Below are positions 30,782 through 41,804 of a stretch of 64,000 nucleotides of DNA, piece after piece. Below the pieces are notes generated by a model, which ran no database searches, had not been told where the DNA came from, and worked only from the letters and a program-made list of their open reading frames with translations. Origin of the DNA: Pseudozyma flocculosa PF-1 (lineage: Eukaryota > Basidiomycota > Ustilaginomycetes > Ustilaginales > Ustilaginaceae); contig NW_006920888.1 in NCBI RefSeq assembly GCF_000417875.1, positions 80,738 through 144,737 on the forward strand, given 5' to 3'. Both the position numbers and the translations under genes were made by a program. Position 1 is the stretch's first letter, and each line of letters begins with the position of its first letter.

Positions 30782-33700
30782 TCAAAGCGCTACTCCCGTA
30801 CCAGACCCAGGTCCCTCCTCACCACCCAAACGAAGCGTCCACCCAGCCTCCTCACCAGAACCTCTAGACAAGTCAACGACAGTAACGCCGTCCCCATACA
30901 CCACACCTTCCATCGCACTGTTTGATGCCGGGGTTGGCGAGGAAAGCGTGTGAAGGCGACCGCCAAGCGGATGCGGGAGCGGTCTGGAGATGGACGGACC
31001 ACTGACACCGACCCTCCTAACGGGATCCTGGCTCGGCGAGGAAGAGGGACTATGGCTGCCCAGAATGACGCGGCGAAGCAGACTGGGCTGTGCCGTCGTC
31101 GATCCGACATTACCGGTTTGCGCAGTCGGGAAGGGAATCGGAGGTCTAGTCTTACCGGGCCGATGGAGGAGGTGAGGGTTGGGCCGCGAAATGGAACTCT
31201 TTCGGATCTTGTGCTTGCGCAGTTGCACTTGGTCCAGAGATGACGTTGGGACCAGAGGCGGCGAAGACGACGAGGTGGACGACGACGACGATGACAACGA
31301 TGCGCGGTCTTGATGTTCCGCTGTAGTCGTGGCAGGCGCTGTTGTCGGCTGCGACGGAGCTGGAAGGGCAGGAAGGGGTCGAGGTGGCGAATCCAGACAC
31401 GGCATCGACGCTGCCGCCTGGTCAGCCTCTGCATTCGCGAGTGCACGTTTACGAGCCTCGACCTGCTGCGTCGGCGTGGCGGTGAAGCGCAGCTGACGGC
31501 GTCGCGAGGCGATCGAGTCCCTCCGTTCCAGGTCAGACGCGACGAGAGCCGCTTGGCAGTCGAGAGGTGCACGCGAGCCAGCCTCCAAGTCTGACTGCCG
31601 TGAGACGACGATAGTATCGGCAGCATCGATGTCCTGGCTCGCCTCGCTGATCCTCGATTGGCGGTGGGCGTGTGTCGCGTGGGTCGAGGCCGACGGCGCC
31701 ACCGACGAGGTGCGGTGTCCGAACGTGTGCTGCGACGGGCTCGGGCTGAAACGCTGCCTCAACGGCGAAGGAGCCGAGTCGATGCCCGTAGCATGACTCG
31801 ACACGGGGCTACCTCCCTCGGCCTCGTCGAGCAGCCGGCTTGTCCTCCTGCGGTGCGCCGTGCTGATCGAGGCACGGGACCCATGACCCGTCACGCCCGT
31901 CGCCTGCGAGTAGGCAGACCGCATCGTCATCGTCGGCGAAGCCTCTCCGCTCGTTGCGATATCGTCCGAGGGCGGCCCACAGCTGCCCGCGTCAGTCATG
32001 CTAAGGCGAGCAGCTCGCCGGAGGTACGAGAGCCAGGACCAGCCCGGATCTTCTGTGGAAGCGGCGCTAGACCGCTGACGTTCGGCGGTGGGCACATCGA
32101 GCTTGCCACTCTTTTCGTTGAGGCTGGCCGTCTCGTTCGGAAGATTTGGCAGGTCATGAGGATGCTGCGCGGTCAGGGGCGCGTCCATCGTCCCGCCATC
32201 CCGGGTCGACCGTTCCAGGACCGGATAAGAGATGGCGGAGAAGTTGAGGCGGGGACCACTGGGTCCGCAGCGGGGTGCTCCGCTGGCCATGGGAGCACGG
32301 TCCGCCTCCGAGTCGGCGGTCCGCGTCCTCCGGAGCGACAGCGCTCGGAAGGGCGTCACGGGCGCCTTGAGCCAGGGCTTGCGCGACCGCTGCCACGCCG
32401 AGGCCCTGTCGCGGATCTGGTCCCAAAAGACGATGGCGGTGCCCGCCACCAGCACCAGGGCGTAGATGGCGAGGAAGATGTAGAACATGACGCGCTCCTT
32501 TTCGAGATGCCGGACGTAGGCGCCGACCAGCCTGCCGACCACGCCGTCGTCATCGCCGCCGCCGTCCTGACCCATCATCGAGGCCTTGATCGGGTCCGAG
32601 AGCCGGCGCAGCGCGTCGCCGCCGATGAGCAGAACGTCGTCGTCGACGCGGGTGAAGTTGACGTGCGCGTTGTCGTGCATCCAGGTCAGTGCCGTCTGGA
32701 TGCCGGCCACCTTGCGCCCGAGGATGCACTGGATAAAGGTCTGCAGCGGCGCGTTGAGCGGCGTCGAGCCCAGGACGTCGTTGAGCGCGCCCGTGATGTC
32801 GTCCATGAACTCGTTGAGCGTGTCGTTCATCGTCGTCGTCGTCGTATTGACCCAGCGGAAGAGGTGGTCGTTGAGCGCGTCCTCGGCGCCGCCGATGGCC
32901 GTGTTGCTCTTGTTGGCGAAGTCGGTCGACGCGGTGAGCATCTTGGCGTTGACGCTGCGGGCAATGTCGTCCCCGATGCCGTCGAAGGCGTTGCCCAGCT
33001 TGCCCTCGTAGACGCCCTGGACCGACCGGGCGGCGATGATCTGCAGCTCCACCGAGAGCAGACCGACAAGGCCGGCCACGAGGGCAGCCACTGCCGCCGG
33101 GTGGCTGATCCAGGACAGCCACCATCGGAGCCGCGCTCGGGACGCTGGGTCCTTGAGGCCAAAGAAGCGAGCCACCTTGAACGCGACGAGTGCCAGGAGC
33201 GGATGCTTGGACAGCTCGAGCAGGTTAAAGATGCGCTCGGTGCTCAGCGTCGTTGACGTCGTCGCCGACGAGGAGGCCGTGGCCGTGGCCGGTCGAAGGG
33301 CCTGGCTCGGTGCCACCTTTTCGTCGGTGCGCCACGGTGCGGCAAAGGAGTCGCCTGCACGGTCCGAGTCCTCCCAGGCCTCTTTTGTGTACTCGACGTG
33401 CTTGCGCATGCTCCTCCAGCTCCACCACTCGCTTCCGGCGCAGAGGAGGGCGAGTCCGACCATGAGCAGCGCGACGAGGCCGATGCCAATGTAGACGAGC
33501 TTCTTGATGTCGTGGGCGAGGTCATCGAGGGCGGACGTGTCAACGTCGTGGCAAAAGGTGACGTTGTTGAGCGGCGGCTCGGGCAGGGCGGCGTGGTCGA
33601 AGCGGAAGTCGGTGATGGTCTGGTTGACGTCGGCCTTCATCTGCTCAAAGGGACCCGAGATGAACGCGTCCATCTTCTGGCGGAGCTCGTCGAGCGAGGG

Positions 33701-34617
33701 GAGGCTCGAGTTGATCCTGAGCAGGCTGTCCTGGATCTCGGTGGGCAGGCTGATGTTGCTGAGCGCGTCGAGCGAAGGCACGTCGATCGACGGTGGGTTG
33801 ACGTGTTGCCCAAAGACGCCGATGATGGCGTTGATCCCCGAGATGGTGCCCGAAAGGAGCGCGTTGACGCCCTCGACGCTGGCCTGGATGGCTGCTCGGA
33901 TGCCCTGGGCGGCCTCGTGGACGGCGTCCGAGATGAGCTGGACGGCGCTGAGGAGGACGGCGAGTGAGCCGCGGACGAGGAGCTCGATGAAGCAGACAAA
34001 GAGGGAGCGGTACGAGTCGACGAGCCACTTGAGCACTTCCTCGACGGCCGTGATGCTGCCAGGGTCGGAGGGGAAAAGCAAAGAAACGGTGGAGGGATTC
34101 ACGTCAGGCGATCAGATCAGAAGTGGTGCTCCCCCTGTCAGCCGACAGAGCAGATTCCGGCTCGCCGGACATGGCCAACTCACGCGAGCATGAGCACCCT
34201 TCCGGTGCCGCGTACGGTGCTCTCGATGGCCTTGATGGTGGCCTGGTTGGCGTTGTGGGCCATGACGGTGGGCAGGCTGGCCAAGGTGCTGGCGGCACCC
34301 TCTGCGCCTCTGCAGGTGGCGAGGATGTTGCGCTTGAGGCCGTCTACCTTGTCGTCGACGTCGCCTGCGCTGATAACGAGGCGCGTTGCGACAAAGAGGA
34401 GCGACACGAGGGCGACCGAGATGGGCGAGAGGGCGAGCCTGGCGCGCAGGCCGAGCCAGGGCTTGAGGTTGCCGTCGGTGGCTGGCAGCTCGAGGGGCGG
34501 TCTTGGAGTGGGCGGGGGGATGCCTGCCCAGCCGCCGTGTTCGTCGCTGCGGCTGCGGTCGCTCGAGGGGTGCATGATGAGCGTGTCGGAGTCCTGCGAG
34601 GTGTCTGGGAACGCCAT
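30782..34617 (-). CDS. PRM1: PRM1-type plasma membrane fusion protein
   Basis: Two exons on minus: 34617-34184 and 34055-30782, with a 128-bp GTGAGT...GGCAG intron; 1235 residues. The protein has a short cytosolic head, TM1 at residues ~61-84 (ALSPISVALVSLLFVATRLV), a hydrophobic segment after the intron (SLFVCFIELLVRGSLAVLL), an extracellular stretch with N-glycosylation sites (NQT, NVT) and Cys, further TM segments (LVYIGIGLVALLMVGLALL; AAVAALVAGLVGLLSVELQI; MFYIFLAIYALVLVAGTAIV), then about 500 residues of Ser/Pro/Arg-rich tail. The order matches Prm1, which promotes plasma-membrane fusion of mating partners. Yeast Prm1 is about 660 residues, so the tail is unusually long. Its 3' end faces DUF4246 copy B across 139 bp. 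Confidence 0.92.
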
Positions 34618-35782
34618 TGCGAGGGGTGCGGGCGCTGCGTTGACGCAGAGTCGCGACAGGGGCTAACGAACGAGGGGCTGCTTCTTGGATGTGGTCTGGT
34701 GAGAGGGCGGCGGTATCGGAGATGGGTCAGGGAGCGAGGTGATGGTGGTAGTCACGAGTGGCGAAAGAAGGGAGGCCACGGTTACGACTCGAGGGTGTCC
34801 TAAGAGGGAGCTCGAGGTAGGCCGGCGGGCCCATGACGGGACGCCACGGTCTGCTTGGTGGCTGCTGTCTGTGCATCTGCTCGAGGGTTGCGTTGCGTCG
34901 CGACAAAGGGGAGGGATGGGATGGCCCAGAGGCAGAGAGGACGGGGCGAGGATGTGCGAGTGTCAATGGTGATTGCGTTCCCTTTGTCGGCGGGATTTAA
35001 TCGCGGAGCGGCGGAGACGCGTGCCTACGGCGTTGGTTGGCGCGGGCTGCGTGGGGACAAAGGGGAGGGAAGGGTCGACGTGAGTGTTGGATCGAAAAGG
35101 CGCGCTACGCTGTTGGTTGAGGTCAGGCTGTGAGTTGTGTGTGAGCAGCACGTCCGCCCGTGTTTGAGGCCCGTCGGCCTCGGGATCACATTGTGCTGCT
35201 GCCTTGGACTGCGCAGCGATGGTGGTGCTGGATACGATGGCGAGAGAGGCATGGCCTGGTGGCAGGCAGCCCTCTGCTGAGCGCGGGCAGCCGTCGCGAA
35301 GAAGCGACTGGGAGCAAGAGAGAGCGAGGGACAGGAAAAAGGCGGCTGCTTATTCGCGGGAAATCGGGGTCTGCGGGCGCCCCGCTTTGGACCACGTTGT
35401 CGTTGGCAGAGGGCGCGGCGCTGCACCTTCGGAAGACGCACGTCCAGGAGGGAAAAAAGTGGAGCAGCGTCGGCCTGGCTGCCCGTCTGCCCGTCTGCCT
35501 CTTCTGTGGCTTTGTCAGTGGCGCAGCAGGACATCGGCCTGCTCCGATGACGGTCGACATAGGCCAATGCTGAGGGTCCCCTCTCTTCGGCCCCTCCCCT
35601 CCCTCGCTCTTCCCTTCACTACCACCAACACCAGCACCATCACCATCCCCGCCATCTTTCCCCTTCACCCCGCATCAGCCTCGACGCTCGTTTCGCCCCG
35701 TTCCGCCGTCGCCGTCGCCGTCGCCGTCGCCGCCACCTCCCCCCACAACCACCCTCGCGCACCTGCGCCCCTCCCTGCAACC
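34618..35782. promoter_or_regulatory. Divergent intergenic region, PRM1 / LOG-CAF16
   Basis: 1.17 kb between divergent start codons. It contains ACAAAGGG at two places (34903-34910 and 35058-35065; the reverse, CCCTTTGT, at 34980-34987). ACAAAGGG-type sites resemble HMG-box pheromone response elements (ACAAAGGGA) known from smut mating genes such as those controlled by Prf1 in Ustilago maydis. That would suit PRM1, but this is inference from motif resemblance only. A GTCGCC run lies at 35706-35735. Confidence 0.45.
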
Positions 35783-36651
35783 ATGCCCGCGTCTACCGAC
35801 TCGCTCTGCGTCTTCTGCGGCTCCTCGCCTGGCGGAAAGCCAGAGTACATGGCCGCAGCCGCAGTCGTCGGAAAGGCAATCGCCGCAAACAACTGGAGAC
35901 TCGTGTATGGTGGTGGTTCTAGGGGCTGGTGAGCGCAGTCCAAGGGCACCGGTGGCCGGGATTACCTTGCCCCCGCACCACGAGCTGACCATCACTCCCT
36001 TGCCCTCCATACCTCCCCGCAGCATGAGCGGCGTATCGCAGGCCGTCATCGAGGCTGGGGGCAACGTCCTCGGCGTCATCCCCGCCGTCATGGTCAACGA
36101 GAAGCCACAGGGACACCCGGCCTCGTACGAGCGCCAGCCCGTCTCGGCAGAGGGCCAGGGCCCCGTCGTGCTCGACACCTCGGCCGGCCCCGGAAAGATG
36201 CAGACCGTCGTCGTCAACGGCATGCACGAGCGCAAGGCCCGCATGGCCACCGAGAGCAACCTCGGCTTCGTCGCCCTCCCTGGCGGCTACGGCACCTTTG
36301 AAGAGGTCATGGAGATGGTCACCTGGACCCAGCTCGGCATCCACAACAAGCCCATGGTCCTCGTCAACATCAACGGCTTCTGGTCGCCCATGCGCCAGCA
36401 GGTCGACCTCGCGCACCAGGAGGGCTTCATCTCCGACGCCGGCAGGCAGCTCATCCGCTTCGTCGACGTCGAGGCCGCCGACGTCGACAGCTGCGGCCAG
36501 CGCGTCGTCGACGAGGTCCTCAGCATGCAGTCCGCCCTCGCCCCAGCGCCCCGGCGGCTACTGGAACTGGGACCGCTCCTCCAAGACGGCGCCCGACTCG
36601 AGCCCGCCGGCGCCTGCCAAGCGCTCGCTGCCCCGCCCCGACGACGCCCCC
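35783..36651 (+). CDS. LOG family phosphoribohydrolase, 5' half of a probable LOG-CAF16 fusion
   Basis: Exon 1 is 35783-35928 and exon 2 begins 36023 (94-bp intron, GTGAGC...CCGCAG). The protein reads [53 protein letters not shown], then [16 protein letters not shown]. The PGGxGTxxE motif and the Arg of HERKARM are the catalytic signature of LOG enzymes, which release free cytokinin bases from riboside monophosphates (or cleave other nucleotide 5'-phosphates) and are often mis-annotated as lysine decarboxylases. In the LOG frame the text turns into Arg-rich nonsense after SMQSALAP. One base fewer in the CCCC run at 36541-36544 gives [11 protein letters not shown], which looks like a LOG C-terminus, and that frame continues without a stop into CAF16. 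Either an assembly error or a real frameshift. Confidence 0.85.
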
Positions 36652-37650
36652 ATGGACGTCGACGAGGTGCTCGCCGTCGACGTGCCCGACCTCACCTTTA
36701 CCTTCCGCTCCGACCTGCCGCCCGCCCTCGAGCACTGCGACCTCAAGCTGCGCAGGGGCAGCCGCTGCCTCCTCATCGGGGCCAACGGCGCCGGCAAGTC
36801 GACGCTGCTGCGCCTTCTGGCGGGCAAGCGCCTCTGCGACTCCAAGGCGCGCGTGTTTGGCAAGGACGTCTTCCGCGAGTCGCCGTCGGGCATCACCTAC
36901 CTCGGCACCGAGTGGGCCATGAACCCCGTCGTCCGCTCCGACATTGTCGTCTCGCACTTTCTCAACTCGGTCGGCGGCTACCGCCACAAGGAGAGGCGCG
37001 ACCGCCTCCTCGACATCCTCGACGTCGACCTCGACTGGCACATGCACGCCATCAGCGACGGCGAGCGCAGGCGCGTCCAGCTCTGCATGGGGCTCATGGA
37101 GCCTTGGGACCTCCTACTGCTCGACGAGGTCACCGTTGACCTCGACGTCCAGGTGCGCGCCGACCTGCTCGACTTTTTGACCCAGGAGACCATCGAGCGC
37201 AACGCCACCATCATCTGTGAGTGCCAGGCGACCGTGAGCTGCCGATGGCGAGATCAAGGATGACGGTGCTGACCCCGCGTCCCACTTCTCTCATGTCTTG
37301 CCCTGGCTTTCTGTGTCCGACCAGACGCCACGCACATCTTTGACGGCCTGCAGAGCTTCCCGACGCACATCTGCCACATGCGCATGGGCACGACGGTGGA
37401 CAAAGAGCCCATCGTGTGGCCCCCGACGGGCGCCGACGCCGACGCTCTGCCGCCGACCGACGAGACCGACCAGCACCGCGACCTGTCGCCGCTGCTGAGC
37501 ATCTCGCTGGCGTGGCTGCGCAAGGACAAGACGCTGCGCGGCGAAGCCGAGACGGCGCGCGGCAGGAGGCGCGGCGCCCAAAAGGACGCCGATACCGATT
37601 CGGAGCGCTTTTTCAGCAAGTACGACTACTCCCAGACCGTCAACCGATAG
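36652..37650 (+). CDS. CAF16: CAF16-type soluble ABC ATPase (CCR4-NOT associated)
   Basis: From the ATG at 36652 the exons are 36652-37216 and 37325-37650 (108-bp intron, GTGAGT...GACCAG); 296 residues. A single ABC ATPase domain without membrane segments: Walker [20 protein letters not shown], signature [15 protein letters not shown], Walker [13 protein letters not shown], and H-loop YATHIFDGL rejoined across the intron. The order and TEW/ATHIFDG blocks match yeast Caf16, a CCR4-NOT-associated ABC protein. The C-terminal tail is charged. The reading frame is open upstream of this ATG into the LOG C-terminus, so translation may instead begin at the LOG start, giving a 554-residue fusion once one base is removed. 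Separate initiation at 36652 is the alternative. Confidence 0.88.
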
Positions 37651-38254
37651 AGACTTGGCCTGATCCCTGCATTCGTCATAGATTGATCTCTCAACGAGAC
37701 CAACGCAGCCAGCACCCCTCTTCTTTCTCCTCCCCCTCTGTCGGATTTGGCGTCATCCCCGTCTCTCCGTCGTCCTAACAGGCTAGCTCTCGTCGTCATC
37801 CCCATTCAGACATCATTTGTTGCTCGTCGTGCTCACCAAAATCATACCCTGTTCAACCAGATCCTCTCCGTCGCGCTCTTTGATCCACAGCCTGTCTGTT
37901 GGGCTGGATCGTGCTGTGCGATGCTGTGCTGGGATTCTGGTGAGATGCCGGGCAGGCGCAGGCCACGAGGCGGTGCTCGTTCTAGTGTACAGGGGGGGCG
38001 TTGCTGTGGATCAGGGCTTGGAAAGAAGGAAAAGACGAGGGCTGGCGCACAGCTGTTGCGATTGAGATTGAGGTTGCAGCGGCAGCGGCAGTAGCGAGAG
38101 CGTCTGGGGAGGTCGATGCAGCCATGACGGTGGATCGACCTGGACCCAAGGCGAGGGCCGGGCAAAGGGCCAAGCGGTTGCAGCTGCAAAGTGCTCGGAC
38201 CGGAGAAGGGGGGGATACGTGCAGTGTGCCGTACGACGACGACGACGACGATGG
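37651..38254. other. Convergent spacer, CAF16 / mL43
   Basis: About 600 bp between two convergent genes, holding both 3' UTRs. Open frames crossing it are extensions or shadows of mL43. A GAC triplet run lies at 38234-38251. No gene is seen. Confidence 0.55.
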
Positions 38255-38695
38255 CTACCTTGCGCCATGGAGCGCGCTCCAGATGCCCCTGGCGCTCTCC
38301 GCCTTGCTCTCGACGGGGATCCTCTTGAGGCTCTTTGTCTTTGCGCCCGAGTCGTCCCTGAGCTTCTTGAGGGTGGCCTCTACGCCGTTTCCCTCGAGGT
38401 TCTTTACGCAGATCTCCTTTGACCTTCCGTTTGCGTAGAAGCCGCGGAGGACGGGGTGGAGCGAGGGGCGCTGGCGCACCACGACCTCGACGGACGGGTG
38501 GGAGCGCGCCCACGCCGGCACCGTCGAGCGGAGAAACTGGCGCGTCCCCGCCGACGAAGGGTTGGACTCGCAGTACTCGATGACGAGCTTGCGCAGAGGT
38601 AGGTGGAACGAGCCCGGTGACCCTGCCGCGCCCGGTGCCGGCGTTGTGGAGAGGGATCCGCGCAGGATCTTGGTCGCTGCGCTGCGGGTCGACAT
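38255..38695 (-). CDS. MRPL51: Mitochondrial large-subunit ribosomal protein mL43 (MRPL51)
   Basis: Single exon on minus, 146 residues from an ATG at 38695 (MSTRSAATKIL). Landmarks are LPLRKLVIEYCESNPSSAGT, RQFLRSTVPAWARSHPSVEV, VVRQRPSLHPVLRGFYANGR and KTKSLKRIPVESKAESARGI, matching the L51/S25/CI-B8 thioredoxin-like domain of mL43, a structural protein of the mitochondrial 54S subunit. The N-terminus is short, basic and Ser-rich, consistent with a mitochondrial presequence. The reading frame stays open upstream, but that text has no family similarity, so the inner ATG was chosen. Divergent from PEX13. Confidence 0.93.
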   Translation of the reverse strand: MSTRSAATKILRGSLSTTPAPGAAGSPGSFHLPLRKLVIEYCESNPSSAGTRQFLRSTVPAWARSHPSVEVVVRQRPSLHPVLRGFYANGRSKEICVKNLEGNGVEATLKKLRDDSGAKTKSLKRIPVESKAESARGIWSALHGAR

Positions 38696-39352
38696 GGCGT
38701 GCGTGTTGCGCGGCGGTGCGGAGAGCGGAGGCGTATGCAAGTGCGGCGTGAGTTCGAGCAGGTGGCCGGTCCAAGAGAGGATACAGTATTGGTGATTGGT
38801 GGCTGGTGCTGGCGAAGACGCTGGTGGCTGGCGAGATGGTGGTGAGCAAGCAGCCAGCCGGCCCGCGCTCTCGAGTTTTCTTCTGCCGCCCGTCAAGCGG
38901 CTGTCGGTTGTTTCTCGCGCGAGAAGAGGGTCGCAGGGCTGGAGCAAGCAGGCAGGCCTCGGCCCAGAGCTGAGCCGACTGCACCGGCCCAAACAGGCCA
39001 GCCGCATGCCGTTTTTCAGACGAGGCTGAACCTGAGCCGCTCCCGCCCTCGGCTTGAGTCAGAGGGCAAACGGGCAGCGAGGGACCGGCTGGCAAGCAGC
39101 TGGTGCCAGTCTACCCCGCACGCATCATCGCTCCCTCGCCCCCTTCGCCCCTCTCCTCCCGACCTTCCACCAACTCGGATTCCTACCTCCTCGCACACCA
39201 CACCACACCGCACCACACCGCATCGACGACGGCAACCGCCTGCTCGCTCGAACAGACAGCGTAGGCGACCACGATACCCTGGAACCCACCTACCTAGCAA
39301 CGCCACCGCCTCGACCGCAAAGCACATAGCGCCAACCTCGCCCGCGAGCGTG
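38696..39352. promoter_or_regulatory. Divergent promoter region, mL43 / PEX13
   Basis: About 660 bp between divergent start codons. It contains a CACCACACCGCA-type repeat at 39192-39230. No specific factor site is claimed. Confidence 0.4.
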
Positions 39353-40892
39353 ATGCCATCGCCACCCAAGCCCTGGGAACGTGCCGGAGCAGGCGCATCC
39401 ACCACCACCACCACCGCATCCTCCGCCGACTTTGGCTCCTCGTCCCTCTCGTCTGCCTCGCCGGCCGCATCGTCGTCGCTGGCATCTTCTGCAGCCGCAC
39501 CCGCCCTTCCAGACAGACCCTCGACGCTCTCGTCGACTGCCGCCACCTCGGGTGAGTGCTGCCTACTGCCCCGGACTCGGACCACTTCGGCGCCGCACGG
39601 CTTCTAACGTTAAGGCCACCACTCCACCCTCTTCTTCCTCATCCTCCTCCTTATCCCCCCTCCTACCGCCGTTTGTCCCCGCTGCAGGCGCACTCGGAAG
39701 CACGGGCTACGCCTCATCCCCCTACCGCTCCACAATCGGCGGTCTCGGATCCACCTACGGCGGCATGGGCTCCACGTACGGCACATCGTACGGCTCTCCC
39801 TACTCCCGCTACGGCGGGATGGGTGGCATGGGCGGTATGGGCTACGGCGGCTACGGGGCCGGTAGCTACGGTGGCTACGGCAGCTACGGCGGCTACGGGG
39901 GCTACGGCGGAGGCTACGGCATGGGCATGGGGATGGGCATGGGCGGCATGGGCATGCCCGGCATGGCCGGCCAGCCTGGCGACCCATCCCTCACCCAGCG
40001 CATGGAGTCTGGCACCGCCGCCACCTTTGAGCTGATCAGCAGCATCGTCGGCGCCTTTGGCGGCTTCGCCCAGATGCTCGAGAGCACCTTTATGGCGACG
40101 CACAGCAGCTTCTTTGCCATGGTCGGGGTGGCCGACCAGTTTGCCCACCTGCGCAATTACCTCGGCCAGGTGCTCAGCATCTTTGCGCTGGCCCGCTTCG
40201 TCAAGAACACGGCGCTGCGGCTGGCGGGCAAGGCGCCGCCCGTCGAGCTCGACCCTCGCGAGTTCCGCGACTTTGCGGCCAACGGGGGCGCTGCCGGCGG
40301 CGGTGCCAAGGCGCCGCGGCCCAGCAAGCGCCCGCTCGTCGTCTTTTTCCTCGCCGTCATCGGGCTGCCGTACCTCATGGGCAAGCTGGTCCGCTTCATC
40401 ACGGCCAAGCAGGAGGCCGAGCGGCAGCGGCTGGAGCAGGCGGGGCAGGCGCCCGGCCAGGCGGGCATGCTGCCCGGCCAGCACGGCGGCGGCATGATTG
40501 GGCCCAACGGGCAGACGGCCGAGGGCGACGCCGTGGACCCGAGCAAGCTGACGTTTGTGCGCGCCCTGTACGCGTACCCGGCGGCGGACCCGCTGGAGCT
40601 GAGCCTGCAGCCCAACGACATTGTCGCGGTGCTGAGCAAGCACGACCCGCAGACGGGGGCCGAGAGCCAGTGGTGGCGGGGCCGTACGCGCGACGGACGG
40701 ATCGGGTGGTTCCCGTCGACGTACGTCGAGTCGCTCGAGACGGCAAAGGAAAAGGCGGCCAAGGCGGCGGCGGCAGCAGCGGCGGCGGCGGGGCAGAGCG
40801 CCAAGGTGATTGAGCCCGAGGACAAGGCCAAGGCCAAGGCGGCGTCGGCGTCGGCGTCTTCTGCCACTGCCGGTGTCATCAAGGCGACGTGA
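39353..40892 (+). CDS. PEX13: PEX13, peroxisomal docking protein
   Basis: Exons 39353-39551 and 39688-40892 (136-bp intron, GTGAGT...CTGCAG); 467 residues. The protein begins MPSPPKPWERAG, the usual Pex13 N-terminus. A Ser-rich segment, a long Gly/Tyr/Met-rich segment (GYGGYG, GMGMGM), a conserved central block (FGGFAQMLESTFMATHSSFF), a membrane segment (LVVFFLAVIGLPYLMGKLV) and a C-terminal SH3 domain (FVRALYAYPAADPLELSL ... QWWRGRTRDGRIGWFPSTYV) follow. Family knowledge: Pex13 works with Pex14 and Pex17 at the peroxisomal membrane to dock the Pex5/Pex7 receptors; its YG-rich N-terminal region forms part of the translocation pore meshwork. An Ala/Lys-rich tail follows the SH3 domain. The enoyl-CoA hydratase at 53 kb would be a cargo. 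Confidence 0.95.
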
Positions 40893-41804
40893 TGGCCGTG
40901 ACCCTGGCCCCGCCTCATCGCCTCTCTTTCTTTGCCTTGGCCTCTGGCGTCCCTTGTATTAGTAGAAGCTCGTTGATTGGTCCGCGTCCTGGTTTGATTG
41001 CATCGAAGTCGTTTGCGCTGCGATGCTGGTCGAGTGCGCGTCCTTGCGTGGTGCTGCGTGAGGGCCGTGGTGGCTGCGGTGGCGATTGAAGGGTAGTAGT
41101 TGTGGCGCTGGCAGCAGCGGGACGAGGATGCGTATGCTGGACTGAGCCGTGGCGGTGGCAGGGGTGAAGGGCCGCCGACGCCAAGAAGGGCCGGCCATTC
41201 GGGCTGCGGTGAGGTCACAGGCTGCACGCTCGACCTGCCTGCCTGCATGACGGCCGGCCTAGCAGACAGCGCGCGCTAGAGGGCAGCCGGTGCACGCCGC
41301 CGGTGTCACTCTCTTGTCTTGTTGGGTGGCTGCTGCTGCTGCGCTGCAAGCTTGCTTGCTTCTCTCCTCGCCGCTCCTCGCCTCGCCTCGCCTCGCCTCG
41401 CCCGAGCTCGCCTGACCCCTTAGAGGGCCCCCGGCCTCGTCGCCGTCGTCAACATCATCGGCGCAACTACCACCACCACCAACCGCCATCAGCACCCATA
41501 CCATCGCCGCGCCCCGTCCAGCCATCGTCCAACCCTCGCTGCTCGCACCACCAGTGGCAACGAGTCGTAGCCATCGCCACCAGTCCGCACGACCAACTCC
41601 CGCACCGACCGCCGTCTGCACACCCAGCCATCTCGATCCAGCTACAATCACGCGACGCCAGCGGCTTCATCTCCACAGCCTCGACCAGCATGCAACTTTG
41701 ATTCGAACGCCTTCCGGCCCAACTCACCTCCCCCCCCTCTCCTCCCCCCCCCAAAGAACAGCCCCCCGTTGCAGGCCTGCATCGCGCTGCTCTGATCGCC
41801 CGCC
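40893..41804. other. Spacer between PEX13 and the RING protein
   Basis: About 910 bp holding the PEX13 3' UTR and the RING gene promoter and leader. A CGCCT pentamer repeat lies at 41379-41402. CCA/ACC triplets and C-runs follow. No gene is supported. Confidence 0.55.
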
